NCBI RefSeq assembly: GCF_000280925.3
Contig: NZ_CP012109.1
Location: 7,646,501-7,710,500, forward strand
Origin: Myxococcus hansupus
GTDB taxonomy: Bacteria; Myxococcota; Myxococcia; Myxococcales; Myxococcaceae
DNA length: 64,000 bases
Direction of reading: 5' to 3'
Below the pieces are notes generated by a model. The model was not told the DNA's origin and ran no database searches. It was given only the letters and a program-made list of their open reading frames with translations. Made by a program: the position numbers and the translations under genes. Shown here piece by piece: positions 34,166 through 44,181 of the stretch (within the stretch, counting starts at the first letter, position 1; each line of letters begins with the position of its first letter).

Positions 34166-35308
34166 CTACCGCAGCGACGCGCCCGCCGACTCGAAGCGCG
34201 GCAGGTACAACCCGAAGCGCGTGCCCTCCTGCGGCGTGGAGGACACCTGCACCATGCCGCCATGGGCGCGCGCGATTTCGTAGGTGATGTAGAGGCCCAG
34301 GCCCAGCCCGTTGCGCTGCGCGCTGCGCATGTCCTGCGCGCGCACGAAGGGGTCGAAGATGTGGGGCAGCCGCTCCCCAGGGATGGGCAAGCCCCAGTTG
34401 TGCACCTCCATCCGGAGGCCTTCGTCCTCGTCGTGCACGGACACGGTGACCGACGTGTCCTCGGGCGAGTACTGCACGGCGTTGCCCACCAGGTTGGAGG
34501 CCGCCTGCGCGATGCGGTCCGCGTCCCATTCCCCCCAACCATTGCCCGCCAGGGTCAGCTCGAAGCGGCGCAGGGGGTGCGCCACCTCCAGCTCCTCCAC
34601 CACCTGGCGCAACACGTCGTGCAGGTTCATCCGCGCGCGCGTCAGCGCATAGCCTCCGCCCAGGCGGGTGCGCGTGAAGTCCAGCAGGTCGTTGATCATC
34701 CGCGCCATGCGGTCCGCGGAGATGGAGATGCGGTTGACGGCCTTGCGCTGCGGCTCCGCCAGTCCGCCGTAACGCAACAGCAGCGCCGCGTTGCCGGAGA
34801 TGGCCTGGAGCGGGTTGCGCAAGTCATGGCCCAGGATGCCCAGGAACTGCTCGCGGAACACCGCCGTCTGCCGCGCCGCCTCCTCGCGCTGGAGCCCCTC
34901 CTCCACGCGCTTGCGCTCGATGGCGTACCGCAGCGCCCGCACCAGCAGCGGCCCCGTCACCTGCCCCTTCACCAGATAGTCCTGCGCGCCCTCGTGCACG
35001 GCCTGCACCGCCAACTGCTCGTCGTCCGTGCCGGTGAGCACCACCAGCGGCACCGCCGGCGCGGCATGGAGCAGGCGCGGGATGTTGGCCAGCCCCTGCC
35101 CGTCCGGCAGCGACAAGTCCAACAGCACCGCGTCCACGCCGGAAGCCCCCAGGACCCGCACCGCGTCCGCCAGCCGCTCCACATGGAGGACGTCGAAGCG
35201 CGCGGTGGAAATCTCCTTCAGCTCCTCTTGGAGCAGCCGTGCGTCGCCCGGGTTGTCCTCCACCAGCAGCAGGCGCAGCGGCCGTCCCTCCATGCTCCGC
35301 TCGCTCAT
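34166..35308 (-). CDS. response regulator-histidine kinase hybrid
   Basis: Cytoplasmic signalling protein of 380 residues. An N-terminal receiver (about 10-130) has the acidic pocket EDN and phospho-acceptor Asp64 ([10 protein letters not shown]). A short linker leads to a HisKA domain with His161 ([14 protein letters not shown]) and an ATPase domain with an N box ([10 protein letters not shown]) and a G box ([18 protein letters not shown]). The receiver therefore controls the kinase. It is the last gene of a three-gene operon, and its ATG overlaps the previous stop (ATGA). There is no sensor domain or membrane segment, so it probably works downstream of the large PAS/GAF kinase through its receiver. 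Confidence 0.92.
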   Translation of the reverse strand: MSERSMEGRPLRLLLVEDNPGDARLLQEELKEISTARFDVLHVERLADAVRVLGASGVDAVLLDLSLPDGQGLANIPRLLHAAPAVPLVVLTGTDDEQLAVQAVHEGAQDYLVKGQVTGPLLVRALRYAIERKRVEEGLQREEAARQTAVFREQFLGILGHDLRNPLQAISGNAALLLRYGGLAEPQRKAVNRISISADRMARMINDLLDFTRTRLGGGYALTRARMNLHDVLRQVVEELEVAHPLRRFELTLAGNGWGEWDADRIAQAASNLVGNAVQYSPEDTSVTVSVHDEDEGLRMEVHNWGLPIPGERLPHIFDPFVRAQDMRSAQRNGLGLGLYITYEIARAHGGMVQVSSTPQEGTRFGLYLPRFESAGASLR

Positions 35309-35763
35309 GGAGCCTCGGGCTTGGACGGCAGCCGGACGACGGAGAGCCAGAAGTCGTCGATGGAGCGCACCACGGAGATGAACTGCTCCAGGTCCACCGG
35401 CTTGGAGATGTAGCAGTTCGCGTGCAAGTCGTAGGTGCGCAGGATGTCCTCCTCCGCCTTGGACGTGGTGAGCACCACCACGGGGATGCGGCGCAGGGAC
35501 GCGTCCTCCTTGATTTCCGCCAGCACCTCGCGCCCGTCCTTCCGAGGAAGGTTGAGGTCCAGCAGGATGAGGTCCGGCCGGGCCGCGTTCGCGAACGCGC
35601 CCTCGCGCCGCAGAAAGGCCAGGGCCTCCACGCCGTCGCGCGCCACCGACAGGCTGTTGCGCACCTTGCCCTCCTTGAGGGCCTCGATGGTCAACCGCAC
35701 GTCACCCGGGTTGTCCTCCACCAACAGGATTTCAATCGGTCTGCCAGTCGCGTCGTGACTCAT
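35305..35763 (-). CDS. single-domain response regulator (Rcp1-like)
   Basis: Receiver-only protein of 152 residues. Asp69 ([13 protein letters not shown]) is the phospho-acceptor, with Thr100 and Lys121 (CYISKP) completing the active site. The longer loops match the Rcp1 type that partners phytochrome-like kinases. It has no output domain and may pass phosphate between the flanking kinases. It starts 5 nt after the upstream kinase stop, and its own stop overlaps the next ATG, so all three genes are tightly coupled. Confidence 0.92.
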   Translation of the reverse strand: MSHDATGRPIEILLVEDNPGDVRLTIEALKEGKVRNSLSVARDGVEALAFLRREGAFANAARPDLILLDLNLPRKDGREVLAEIKEDASLRRIPVVVLTTSKAEEDILRTYDLHANCYISKPVDLEQFISVVRSIDDFWLSVVRLPSKPEAP

Positions 35764-35767
35764 GTCT

Positions 35768-38335
35768 TCAAGACTCCAGGTGGGGCGGGACGGCGGGCAG
35801 GGTGAACCAGAAGGCCGTGCCTTCGCCGGGCCGCGACTCCACGCCGATGCGTCCGCCATGGCGCTCGACGATTTTCTTGCAGATGGCCAGGCCAATCCCC
35901 GTGCCTGGATACTCTTCCTTGCCGTGGAGCCGCTGGAAGATGACGAAGATACGCTCGAAGTACTCCGGCGCGATGCCAATTCCAAAGTCGCGCACCGTGA
36001 AGCAAACCTCCTCTCCCTGGGCCTCGGCGCTCACCTGGACGCGGGGCGGCGCGTCCCCATGGAACTTCAACGCATTGCCCACGAGGTTCTGGAACAACTG
36101 GGTGAGCTGCGTCTCGTCCGCGAGCACGGCGGGCAGCGGGCCGTGCTCCACCGTGGCGTGCGTCTCCTCGATGGCGGCGCGCAGGTTCGCCGTCGCCCGC
36201 GCCATGGCCCGGGACGTGTCACAGGGCCGCAAATCCTTGCCGCGCGTGCCCACGCGTGAGTAGGCCAGCAGGTCCTGGATGAGCCGCTGCATGCGGTTGA
36301 CGCCATCCACCGCGTAATGGATGAACTCGTCCGCGTCCGAGTCCAGCTTGCCCTTGTAGCGCCGGCCCAAAAGCTGCGTGTAGCTGGCCACCATGCGCAG
36401 CGGCTCCTGCAAGTCATGCGACGCCACGTAGGCGAACTGCTGGAGCTCCTCGTTGGAGCGGGCCAGCTCCTGCACGTGCTGCTGGAGCGACTCCTCGGCG
36501 CGGCGCCGCTCCACACCCTGCGCGATGGCGTCCGACACCGCCGCCAGCGCCGCCACCGCGTCATCGTCCAAGGGCGTGTCGCGGTAGACGCCGAGCGCCC
36601 CCACGAGCTGCCCGCGCACCATCAGCGGCATGCCCGCGAACGCATGGATGTTCATCTCCCGCAGCCAGGCGTGGTCCAACACCCGCGGGTCCGTCCACAG
36701 GTCATCCACGCGGAGCTGCGTGCGCAGCCGCGCCACCTCGCTCACCATGCTCAGGCCGTCCACCCGCACCCGCATCCACCTGTCGCGCGGCGGCGCGGTG
36801 GACCCCGCGTTGCCCGCCAGCTCCAGGGTGTGCGTGTCGCGTGCGTAGAGCCACAACCGGACCGTCTGGGCGGCCAGGTGCGTCACCACCGCCTCCGCGC
36901 AGTCCTGGAGGATGTCTGGAACCGTCCCCTCCCGGGACAGGGCGAGGCTCACGTCCGCGCGCAGCGCCTCCAGCCTGCGCACCGCGGCCTCCCGGGCGGC
37001 CCGGTGCGAGGCCTCCTCCACCAGGCGCTGGGCGGAGATGTCCGTGGTGGTGCCCACCCATTCCCGGATGGAGCCGTTGGGGTTGAGCACCGGCACGGCC
37101 CGCACGCGTGAAGGGGTGTAGTGCCCCTCCGGGCGGCGCAGGCGCTGCTCGGACTCGTAGGGGCGGCGCTGCTCCACGGCGGCGAACCAGGTTCGGGCCG
37201 CCGCGTCGCGCTCCTCGGGGTGCACGGCGGTGAGCCAACCGTGGCCCCGCCACTCCGCGAAGGTCTGCCCGGTGTAGGCGCGCCACGACGGGCTGTCCTC
37301 CTCGATGTCGCCATCCGGGCGCGTCACCCAGACGGCCTGCGTGGACGCGGTCACGAGCGAGCGGAAGCGCTCCTCCATCCGCCGCGCGTCCTTGATGAGC
37401 CGGGCATTGTCCAGGGCCACCGCCGCGCGCTCCGCGAGCTGCGAGGCGAGCAGCATGTCCGACGGACGAAACCGCCGCCCGGACTCCGCATGGACCAGGG
37501 AGAGCGCGCCAATCGTCCGCCCGCGAGCCTTCAGCGGCAGCACCATGACCGAGCGCAGCCCCAGCTCCCGCGCGATGCGCAGGTGTTCCGCGTCACGCGC
37601 ACCCGCCACCAGCAGCGCGTCCGGGACCTCGGGCAGCAACACCGGCTCTCCGGTGCGGATGACGGACAGCACGCCCGAAGGGTCCTCGTGGCGCGGCGGG
37701 TAGCGCACCCGCAGCTCCTCGCCGTAGCGCACCTTCTCCGGGTCCACGTGGGCCACACCCACCTGACGCGTGGAGCCATCCTCGTAGGCGATTTCGATGG
37801 CGCACCAGTCCGCCTGGGACGGCACCACCAGCCGCGTCAGCGCCGCGAGCGTCGCCTCGTAATCCAGCGAGGAGGAGGACAAGAGCGCGCTGGCCTCGGC
37901 CAGCAGGGACATGGAGTCCGTGGCGCGCTTCTGCTCCTCGATGTCCGTGCAGGTGCCAAACCACTTGAGGATGCGGCCGCCGTCGTCGCGGACCGGCTGC
38001 GCCCGGCCCAGGTGCCAGCGCCACACGCCGTCATGCCGGCGGCAGCGGTATTCCACCTCGTAGGGCTCACCGGTGCGCAGGGAGTGGGCCCAGCGCCGGT
38101 TCGCCTCCTCCAGGTCGTCCGGATGGAAGGCCCGCTCCCAGCCCGTGCCCACCGAACCCTCGGGGGACAGGCCGGTGTAGGCGAACCACCGAGCGTTGAA
38201 GTACTCATGCCGGCCGTCCGCGCGCGTCACCCAGACAAGGTGGGGAATGCTCTCGGCAACCTGCTGAAAGGCGTCCAGTCCGGGGAGCACCGGCTCCGGG
38301 GCCGCGTCCGGAGAACTTCGATGGGGGTGCGTCAT
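35768..38335 (-). CDS. PAS/GAF multi-domain sensor histidine kinase
   Basis: Cytoplasmic kinase of about 855 residues. Domain order: PAS (about 20-135, with [16 protein letters not shown]), GAF (about 145-300), PAS (about 305-430), GAF (about 440-590), coiled coil, HisKA near 625-690 ([19 protein letters not shown], as in phytochrome-like kinases), and an ATPase domain ([42 protein letters not shown]). No membrane helix. Signal unknown; no chromophore-binding Cys stands out. The start is ambiguous between ATG 38335 and GTG 38344, and neither has a ribosome site. It heads the kinase/regulator operon. Confidence 0.92.
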   Translation of the reverse strand: MTHPHRSSPDAAPEPVLPGLDAFQQVAESIPHLVWVTRADGRHEYFNARWFAYTGLSPEGSVGTGWERAFHPDDLEEANRRWAHSLRTGEPYEVEYRCRRHDGVWRWHLGRAQPVRDDGGRILKWFGTCTDIEEQKRATDSMSLLAEASALLSSSSLDYEATLAALTRLVVPSQADWCAIEIAYEDGSTRQVGVAHVDPEKVRYGEELRVRYPPRHEDPSGVLSVIRTGEPVLLPEVPDALLVAGARDAEHLRIARELGLRSVMVLPLKARGRTIGALSLVHAESGRRFRPSDMLLASQLAERAAVALDNARLIKDARRMEERFRSLVTASTQAVWVTRPDGDIEEDSPSWRAYTGQTFAEWRGHGWLTAVHPEERDAAARTWFAAVEQRRPYESEQRLRRPEGHYTPSRVRAVPVLNPNGSIREWVGTTTDISAQRLVEEASHRAAREAAVRRLEALRADVSLALSREGTVPDILQDCAEAVVTHLAAQTVRLWLYARDTHTLELAGNAGSTAPPRDRWMRVRVDGLSMVSEVARLRTQLRVDDLWTDPRVLDHAWLREMNIHAFAGMPLMVRGQLVGALGVYRDTPLDDDAVAALAAVSDAIAQGVERRRAEESLQQHVQELARSNEELQQFAYVASHDLQEPLRMVASYTQLLGRRYKGKLDSDADEFIHYAVDGVNRMQRLIQDLLAYSRVGTRGKDLRPCDTSRAMARATANLRAAIEETHATVEHGPLPAVLADETQLTQLFQNLVGNALKFHGDAPPRVQVSAEAQGEEVCFTVRDFGIGIAPEYFERIFVIFQRLHGKEEYPGTGIGLAICKKIVERHGGRIGVESRPGEGTAFWFTLPAVPPHLES

Positions 38336-38491
38336 GGAAGGCACACGACGTTAACAGCCCACATGGGAGCTGCCCTCCTGGGAACCTGCGGCTTTCCACC
38401 AGCCGACAGTCCCTTTCCTGGCACGCCTGGGCGCAGACATGCACAGAAAACATGATTTGCTGATTAATTCATGCCCGCAAGCGCATGGCAT

Positions 38492-38518
38492 CTGTCACTG
38501 CATGGACGAAAGTGACAG
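38492..38518. promoter_or_regulatory. inverted repeat upstream of the pseudopilin operon, possible operator
   Basis: CTGTCACT and AGTGACAG are perfect 8-base arms separated by 11 bases, about 105 bases before the first pseudopilin gene and 155 bases from the divergent kinase. Spacing and symmetry suit a dimeric regulator binding adjacent helical turns. Confidence 0.45.
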
Positions 38519-38621
38519 AGCAGACATTTGCAATGGCAAAGAGATTCAGTAGCCTTTCACACGCAGACATCAGACGCGGGTCGGGGCCGGGGGGAGGTTT
38601 ACTGTAAGCCTTTAGAGGACC

Positions 38622-39461
38622 ATGGACCCCATTGACCTCCGTCGTCGCCGTCAATCCGGCCAGGTCGCGGTCGAGTCAGCGCTCATCATCCCGATGATGG
38701 TCTTCATCGTCCTCGGCACCATCCAACTGGGCATGGTGCATCACGCCCGGCTGATGACGGAGTACGGCGCCTACCGCGCCGCCCGGGCGGGCATCGTCAA
38801 TCACGGCGACTGCAACATCATGCGGAAGGCCACCCTGACCGCGTTGTTGCCCACGCTGGCGCCCCTCAATGGCGTGAAGAGCCGCGTCGACACGCTCGAC
38901 TTCACGAAGGACGTCCACGAGGAGTACCTGGGGACGCTGTTCACCGGGCCCTTCGAAAACACTTTCGTGCCCATCTTTCCGAAGTACGCGTCGGGCGGGC
39001 TGCCGCTGTTCCGGCTCGAGGTGGTCAACCCCAGGCTCGGGGACCTGGACAACCTCTTCGCAGTGTACGGCGCGCACATGCAAGCCCGAGAGGTCGACTA
39101 CGACGATGTGCGGGATGACCGCATCGTCGAGGCGAATCTCCTCTCCATCCGGCTGACCTACTTCTACGAGATGCGCATCCCCTTCGCGAACTGGCAGTTG
39201 CACAGCTTCTACATGGGCCGCGAATACCTGGACCAACTGCGCGGCCTCCAGTTCGAGAATCAGCGCGTGGGTGGGCAGTCCGCCACCACCTATCTGGAGC
39301 AGCGCGGCGCCGCGCGCAGCCTGGACCACCGTCGCGTGAGCACGCTCGCCGGCCAGCGCACCTATGTGATGCCGCTGGTCGCGACCTGGTCCATGCGCAT
39401 GCAGTCCAACTACTTCGACAACGACGAGCACGGGCCGCGCCGCTGCGCGGTCGATAGCTGA
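38622..39461 (+). CDS. TadE-like pseudopilin
   Basis: Protein of 279 residues. Near the N-terminus GQVAVESALIIPMMVFIVLG shows a prepilin-like Gly-Gln junction, Glu at +5 and a hydrophobic helix, as in TadE-type pseudopilins. The next segment (YGAYRAARAGIVNHGDC) is a common TadE continuation. The remaining 220 residues are a soluble extracytoplasmic domain with aromatic-rich patches (FYEMRIPFANWQLHSFYMG). It is the first gene of a five-gene operon. No peptidase or pilus motor is encoded in the window, so assembly would depend on genes elsewhere. Confidence 0.85.
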   Translation: MDPIDLRRRRQSGQVAVESALIIPMMVFIVLGTIQLGMVHHARLMTEYGAYRAARAGIVNHGDCNIMRKATLTALLPTLAPLNGVKSRVDTLDFTKDVHEEYLGTLFTGPFENTFVPIFPKYASGGLPLFRLEVVNPRLGDLDNLFAVYGAHMQAREVDYDDVRDDRIVEANLLSIRLTYFYEMRIPFANWQLHSFYMGREYLDQLRGLQFENQRVGGQSATTYLEQRGAARSLDHRRVSTLAGQRTYVMPLVATWSMRMQSNYFDNDEHGPRRCAVDS

Positions 39462-39489
39462 GTCCCCCACTCGGACTGGAGCAGCCCCC

Positions 39490-41130
39490 ATGTTCCGCCT
39501 CCTCCGCAGGATGCGCCGCGATGAGCGCGGCCAGGCCATGGTCATTGGCGCCGTCGCCATGCTCGTGCTGGCCGTCAGCGTCATGGCGTCCGTCAGCATT
39601 GGCCATGGCGTCTACGAGAAAATCAAACTCCAGGACGCGGCCGACGCCCAGGCGTACTCCATCGCGGTGAAGGAGGCCCGGGCCTACAACTTCCTGGCCT
39701 ACACCAACCGCGCGATGGTGGTGCACTACTCGGCCATGCTCACCGTGATGTCCTACGTGAGCCACGCCGTCTACCTGGACCAGACGATTCGCAACGTCGC
39801 GAGCGTGCTCAAGGTCATTCCTGTCATCGGCGGCATCTTCGCCGCGGTGGAACAGGCCCTGAAGTTATGGAAATCCGCCGTGGAGGTGGTCGCCAGGGCG
39901 CTGATTCCCATCCTCACCGGCTTGAACATCGCGCTGTGGCTGGCCCAGGAAGCCATGCTGTTCGGCACGCTCATGGACCTGGTCACCTCCGATGGAAACC
40001 TGGTCGTCCAGGGGACCGACCCCAAGGCCCAGGTCGGCCTGGCGATGACCTATGGCTCGGGAGGCTCCAACCCCGGGCTCTCGGTCCTGAACGCCGTCAC
40101 CAGCACCAACTATTCGAACCTGAAGAACTTCCTCCACCCCATCGACGATGGACCTCGCAGCAGCGGCAGCGTGAGCATCTCCGACCCCACCGGCATGGGC
40201 ACTCGCTCCAGGCTCTTGCGAGACAACAAGCTCTCCGAGCCGGACATGGCCAAGTACCGGCTGCTCATGGGCAACATCGCCAATGCCATGCGGCGGGAAT
40301 GGACGGCCGTGGGTGACGGTCCCATCCTCATTGGCCGGCAATGGAACCTGAACCTGTGCCTGGCCGCCTTCCAGGTGCGCATCGAGAAGACGGCTGACAG
40401 TCAAATCAAGAGCTTCGACGAGAACTTCGAGAACAACCGCAAGGACCAGCTCTACGCCGCGGACGACATCCGGATTCGACTCCGCCCGCTCTGCTACTTC
40501 GGCCGCTGGCGCAATGTCTTCCAGTTCCGCTTCCGCGCCGCCGCGGATGCCCAAGGCGGCTTCCACCAGGAGTTTGGCCGCCGCAAGACGGACGACCACC
40601 ACAACTGGGAGGGCATCACGCCCTTCGTCACCTCCGACCCCAGCTTCGTCCGGCCCTGGCAGTACCACTTCGGCTACCCGTGCAACGTCACCGTCCTCTC
40701 CAAGGACATGGGCGCGGAGAGCGGGGAGACGGAGGCGCCCTTCCAGATGAAGAACCTGCGGGACAACGCCTTCATGACGAACGAGTCCGCCTGGTGGAAG
40801 TCCGAGAAAGCGACTGAGAACGAAGTCGTGGGCGGCGGGTTTCTGGACATGACCTGGAAGTACGTGGGCGGCTACAAGATGAAGAGCGGGGCCCTGGACG
40901 GAGACGCGGCGCACTTCCGCGAGACGACCGGCGGAATGATGGCCATCGCCGTGGGCCGCGCCGTCTACCACCGCCCCGGTGTCTGGAAAGAGCAGCCCAA
41001 CTTCTTCAACCCGCTGTGGACGGCCCGCCTGGCCCCGGTGAAGACGCATTGGGAGGACTCCGCCATGCGCGTGATGATTCGGGAGTGGGACCTCAGCGCG
41101 GGCTGGTTCAGGAACGCCTTCAATTACTGA
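39490..41130 (+). CDS. TadG-like putative Flp pilus-assembly protein
   Basis: Protein of 546 residues. The head DERGQAMVIGAVAMLVLAVS is a TadG-like membrane segment with a GQ junction but Ile, not Glu, at +5. LQDAADAQAYSIAVKEARAY and FLAYTNRAMVVHYS follow, the typical TadE/G extension. Another hydrophobic region lies at about 95-160. The large C-terminal domain is extracytoplasmic, with HHNWEGITPFV and many Trp. Spacing to the previous gene is 28 nt. TadG-like proteins sit in the envelope and are needed for Flp-type pili. Confidence 0.83.
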   Translation: MFRLLRRMRRDERGQAMVIGAVAMLVLAVSVMASVSIGHGVYEKIKLQDAADAQAYSIAVKEARAYNFLAYTNRAMVVHYSAMLTVMSYVSHAVYLDQTIRNVASVLKVIPVIGGIFAAVEQALKLWKSAVEVVARALIPILTGLNIALWLAQEAMLFGTLMDLVTSDGNLVVQGTDPKAQVGLAMTYGSGGSNPGLSVLNAVTSTNYSNLKNFLHPIDDGPRSSGSVSISDPTGMGTRSRLLRDNKLSEPDMAKYRLLMGNIANAMRREWTAVGDGPILIGRQWNLNLCLAAFQVRIEKTADSQIKSFDENFENNRKDQLYAADDIRIRLRPLCYFGRWRNVFQFRFRAAADAQGGFHQEFGRRKTDDHHNWEGITPFVTSDPSFVRPWQYHFGYPCNVTVLSKDMGAESGETEAPFQMKNLRDNAFMTNESAWWKSEKATENEVVGGGFLDMTWKYVGGYKMKSGALDGDAAHFRETTGGMMAIAVGRAVYHRPGVWKEQPNFFNPLWTARLAPVKTHWEDSAMRVMIREWDLSAGWFRNAFNY

Positions 41131-41140
41131 CGGAGCCACC

Positions 41141-42322
41141 ATGAAGCCTCGCATCGCTCCTCGCCGCCGGCGCGGCTCCTTTCGGGCACGACGTGGCGCC
41201 GCCACCGTCGAGTTCGCCCTGCTGGCCCCGCTGCTCATCGTGCTGGTGCTCTGGTCGAACTACTTCTGGGACATTCAGCGCGTGCGCCTCAAGGGCGCCG
41301 AACTGGCCCGCTACGTCGCCTTCGAGCGCACCGTGAGGACGGACGTGGACCGCATCGCCGCGGACGCCCAGGCGCGCTACAAGGACCTGGATGGCTCCAC
41401 GAAGACAGGGGACCTGCACCCCAGCTTCGAGGGCCGGTTCACGGTGTCCGTCACGGCCCGGAACGCGGATGCGCCCCTGACGTCGCGCTCCATGTCGGGA
41501 CAAAACACGGGCGGCGGCTTGATGGCGGCCGCCAACACGGCCATGAGCGCGCTGGGCGGCACCGCGGCCGCTGTCGCACGGCAGATGGGGCTGGAAGCAC
41601 GCGTGGGCGCCGTCCAGACCGACATCGAGCTCACCCTCCGCAACGCCTTCATCCCGGAGACCATCGCCATGTACACGACGGGCTTCGGCGACGACCCGTT
41701 GGACCTGCGGATGACGGAGCGGTTCTACCTCTTCCATGACACGTGGCGGGCCTGGGAGCCCGGCGACGTCCCAGCAGACAACGACGCCGCGTACAACCGC
41801 GTCGAGCAACGCACGTATGACCGCGTGCGGCGCATCGCCTACGCGGGCGTCTCCGCCAACTCGGGAGGCGCGCTCGACTCCATTGGAGACGTGCTCGGGG
41901 TGCTGGGCTTGGATTTCCCATTCTCCAACAGCTATCTCCGTGACTCCGTCTGGATTCGGCCCGTGACTGAACACCCCAAGCGCCCATCCAAGGATCGGTA
42001 TTGGGCCACGGGCTCGGTGCGCACGGTGCCAGGAGATGCACTGCAAGCCGTCTACTGGGAGAACGACACGAAGTGGTGCTTCAACGACTGTGAGCCTGAC
42101 GCCGTCAAGAAGAAGCGGGGGTTCTCGCAGGATGGCGGCAATGGCGACAACTGGCCCATGCGTGCCCACAACTGCCGCGGCCCGTTCTTCCAGGGAGCGA
42201 CGGGCTCGTTGCGCCCCGAATCCATCTACTCCGACCAGTACATCTTCAGCATCAAGCGGCAGGACTATCACAACTACGAGGGGTCGGACGCGTGTGTCCA
42301 ACCCAGCCCCACATCCCGTTGA
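41141..42322 (+). CDS. TadE-like pseudopilin, second copy
   Basis: Protein of 393 residues with a TadE-type head: basic residues, then RGAATVEFALLAPLLIVLVL with Glu at +5 after the Gly junction, then FWDIQRVRLKGAELARYVAFE. The long soluble domain contains four cysteines, including CFNDCEP and NCRG, that may form disulphides outside the cell. It follows the TadG-like gene by 10 nt. It is much longer than standard TadE (about 150-200 residues). Confidence 0.83.
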   Translation: MKPRIAPRRRRGSFRARRGAATVEFALLAPLLIVLVLWSNYFWDIQRVRLKGAELARYVAFERTVRTDVDRIAADAQARYKDLDGSTKTGDLHPSFEGRFTVSVTARNADAPLTSRSMSGQNTGGGLMAAANTAMSALGGTAAAVARQMGLEARVGAVQTDIELTLRNAFIPETIAMYTTGFGDDPLDLRMTERFYLFHDTWRAWEPGDVPADNDAAYNRVEQRTYDRVRRIAYAGVSANSGGALDSIGDVLGVLGLDFPFSNSYLRDSVWIRPVTEHPKRPSKDRYWATGSVRTVPGDALQAVYWENDTKWCFNDCEPDAVKKKRGFSQDGGNGDNWPMRAHNCRGPFFQGATGSLRPESIYSDQYIFSIKRQDYHNYEGSDACVQPSPTSR

Positions 42323-42365
42323 GTGCGCGCATGGAATCACCACGCCCTCGGCATGAAGGGACCGC

Positions 42366-43211
42366 ATGAGCCGGCTCACCGACAGGACAGGCGCGCTGAC
42401 GCGGTGGCTCGGGCTCGGCGGCCTGCTGCTGCTGGTGCTCACCGCCGTCACGCTGCCAGAGCCGCCTCCGGAACCGGTGCCCGCCTCCCAGGCCGAGCCG
42501 GCCCCCGCCCGCGAGCCGGTGGCGCCCACGCCAACACCTTCCCCCATGCAGGACCGCTTCCCGGCCTTCCCCCGCACCACGCTCATCCCCATGGGCCGGA
42601 TGGAGACCAACGGCAATCCCATGGAGATGGCGTTCTTCGAAACGCAGAGCCCGCCGGGCGAGGTGATGGAGTTCTACGCCCGTGAGTTCCGCCGCCAGGG
42701 CCGCCGCGTCACGCACCAACCGGACGGCGCGGGCGGCGGCGTGGTGAACTACTACGACGAGATTCGGGGCGCGCTCGTCTCCATCACCGCCATTGGCATG
42801 GGGAGCAAGCCCCAGCGCACGCTCGTGTTTCCCTCCATCGTGGAGACGCCCCAGGGCATGCACCTGCACGGGAGCGCGCCCGCCACGTTGCCACGGCCTC
42901 CCGGGGCCATGACGGTGCTGCGCGTGGATGACCGGAGCACGGGCCCGGCCGCGAACAGCATGACGCTCACCGAGGTCGCCACCGGCACGCCCACGATGCT
43001 GGCGGCCTTCTACCGCGAGGCCTTCGCCGAGCGTGGCTACACCCCATCCGAAGCGCGCTCGGGCACGCACGGCGTGGAGATGCTCACCTTCCAGAAGCGA
43101 GGCGAGCGGCTCTCCGTGTCACTGGCGCCCGTCGCCAAGGACGGTCCCCCCGAATCCCTTGTCACCGTGGTCCAGGAGTGGACCCCCCCTCTGACGGAGT
43201 CCATTCCATGA
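42366..43211 (+). CDS. single-pass exported protein in the pseudopilin operon
   Basis: Protein of 281 residues with an N-terminal anchor (about 15-37, LGLGGLLLLVLTAVTLPEPP), a Pro/Ala-rich linker and two copies of a fold of about 90 residues. Each copy carries a segment of the type GEVMEFYAREFRRQGRR / PTMLAAFYREAFAERGYTP, followed by a beta hairpin. The duplicated helix resembles modules seen in proteins that monitor quantities in the envelope, but no family name is certain. AAGGGA lies 5 nt before the ATG. Confidence 0.78.
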   Translation: MSRLTDRTGALTRWLGLGGLLLLVLTAVTLPEPPPEPVPASQAEPAPAREPVAPTPTPSPMQDRFPAFPRTTLIPMGRMETNGNPMEMAFFETQSPPGEVMEFYAREFRRQGRRVTHQPDGAGGGVVNYYDEIRGALVSITAIGMGSKPQRTLVFPSIVETPQGMHLHGSAPATLPRPPGAMTVLRVDDRSTGPAANSMTLTEVATGTPTMLAAFYREAFAERGYTPSEARSGTHGVEMLTFQKRGERLSVSLAPVAKDGPPESLVTVVQEWTPPLTESIP

Positions 43212-43408
43212 CTGGATTGATGACGCGAACCCTGAAGTGGTTGCGGCGCCCGCGCACGCGGGGACAGGCCATGGCGGAGTTCTCGATGCTGCTGTTCGCC
43301 CTGATCATCTTCATGGGAGGCATCGCCACCTTCGCCCCCGACATGTTCGCGGGCTTCACCATCTACGTGCGCGGCTTCTACCTCGTGCTCGGATACCCGC
43401 TGGGGTGA
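43208..43408 (+). CDS. small Flp/TadE-like pilin candidate
   Basis: Protein of 66 residues, the size of Flp major pilins. RGQAMAEFSMLLFALIIFMG shows the Gly-Gln junction and Glu at +5, with a hydrophobic helix and a second hydrophobic stretch to the end (FTIYVRGFYLVLGYPLG). Its ATG overlaps the upstream stop (ATGA). The Glu-Tyr pair typical of Flp pilins is replaced by Glu-Phe. It could be the major subunit of the structure for which the other operon proteins are minor parts. Confidence 0.75.
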   Translation: MTGLMTRTLKWLRRPRTRGQAMAEFSMLLFALIIFMGGIATFAPDMFAGFTIYVRGFYLVLGYPLG

Positions 43409-43422
43409 GCGGGTCCTCGCGC

Positions 43423-44118
43423 TCACTGCTGAGGCAGCCGCGGAATGGCGATGGGCACGGCGCTCAGCGCGGGCTGCGCGCCGGTCCCCGATGCGCGCGC
43501 CACCCAGGTGGCGGTGTCATCGCGGATGGATTCGACACCGGACACCGGCACCTTCGGCGTCATGACCACGGTCACCACCCGCTGGTCCTCCTGGCGGTAG
43601 ACGCGCTGCGCGGCCTTCCCCGCGAACTTCCCCGCGCGGATGTCCGTGGGCTTCTCCTCCGTCAGCGTCCCTCGCAGCTCGGGCTGGTCCATGTAGAGGT
43701 CCACGGGCAGGGAGATGGGCGCCGTGGGCGGAACCGAGACGGCCATCCGTTCGACGATGGGCCGCGCGCCGCCCACGACCCAGGCCACCATCAAGGTCCG
43801 GGGCTCCGTCTGATAGTCGAGCTCGACCTGATAGAGCACCTGCCCGTCCTCGCGCTGGGTCGTCCCCACCACGGCCACTCGCACGGGGAAGCGCGCCTGC
43901 TTGGAGCGATACTCGTACTCCACCCAGGTCCCCACCACGGGCTGGAACCGGGCATGGAGCAACGGAGGCGGCACCAGCGCCCGGGCCTCGGCGATGCGCG
44001 AGGGCGCCACGGTGATGGTCTCCGCCGGGGGAGGCGTGGCGGGCGCGTTGCCCGAAGCTTCCGCGGAGGCCCCCGCGAACCAACACACGACAGACACGGC
44101 TGCCAGGAGGCGTCGCAT
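43423..44118 (-). CDS. exported protein of unknown function
   Basis: Protein of 231 residues with a signal peptide (RRLLAAVSVVCWFAGASAEA) and no lipobox. The mature part is beta-rich: GTWVEYEYRSKQARFPVRVA, then YQVELDYQTEPRTLMVAWVV. This YEY/VELDY pattern suggests an envelope protein related in character to the divergent neighbour at 44182. The long in-frame extension upstream runs through that neighbour's coding region and is not real. It lies convergent with the pseudopilin operon, 14 nt from its end. Confidence 0.78.
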   Translation of the reverse strand: MRRLLAAVSVVCWFAGASAEASGNAPATPPPAETITVAPSRIAEARALVPPPLLHARFQPVVGTWVEYEYRSKQARFPVRVAVVGTTQREDGQVLYQVELDYQTEPRTLMVAWVVGGARPIVERMAVSVPPTAPISLPVDLYMDQPELRGTLTEEKPTDIRAGKFAGKAAQRVYRQEDQRVVTVVMTPKVPVSGVESIRDDTATWVARASGTGAQPALSAVPIAIPRLPQQ

Positions 44119-44181
44119 GCACGCGATGTTATGGCAAATCCATCCCATTTCCAGACAGATGCCTGACCTTTTGGAGAGACG

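Noticed and set aside
38419-38433. A TGGCACG near the pseudopilin operon as a sigma-54 promoter
   Set aside because: The -12 half is GGCG rather than TTGC at the needed spacing, so the match is only to one element.
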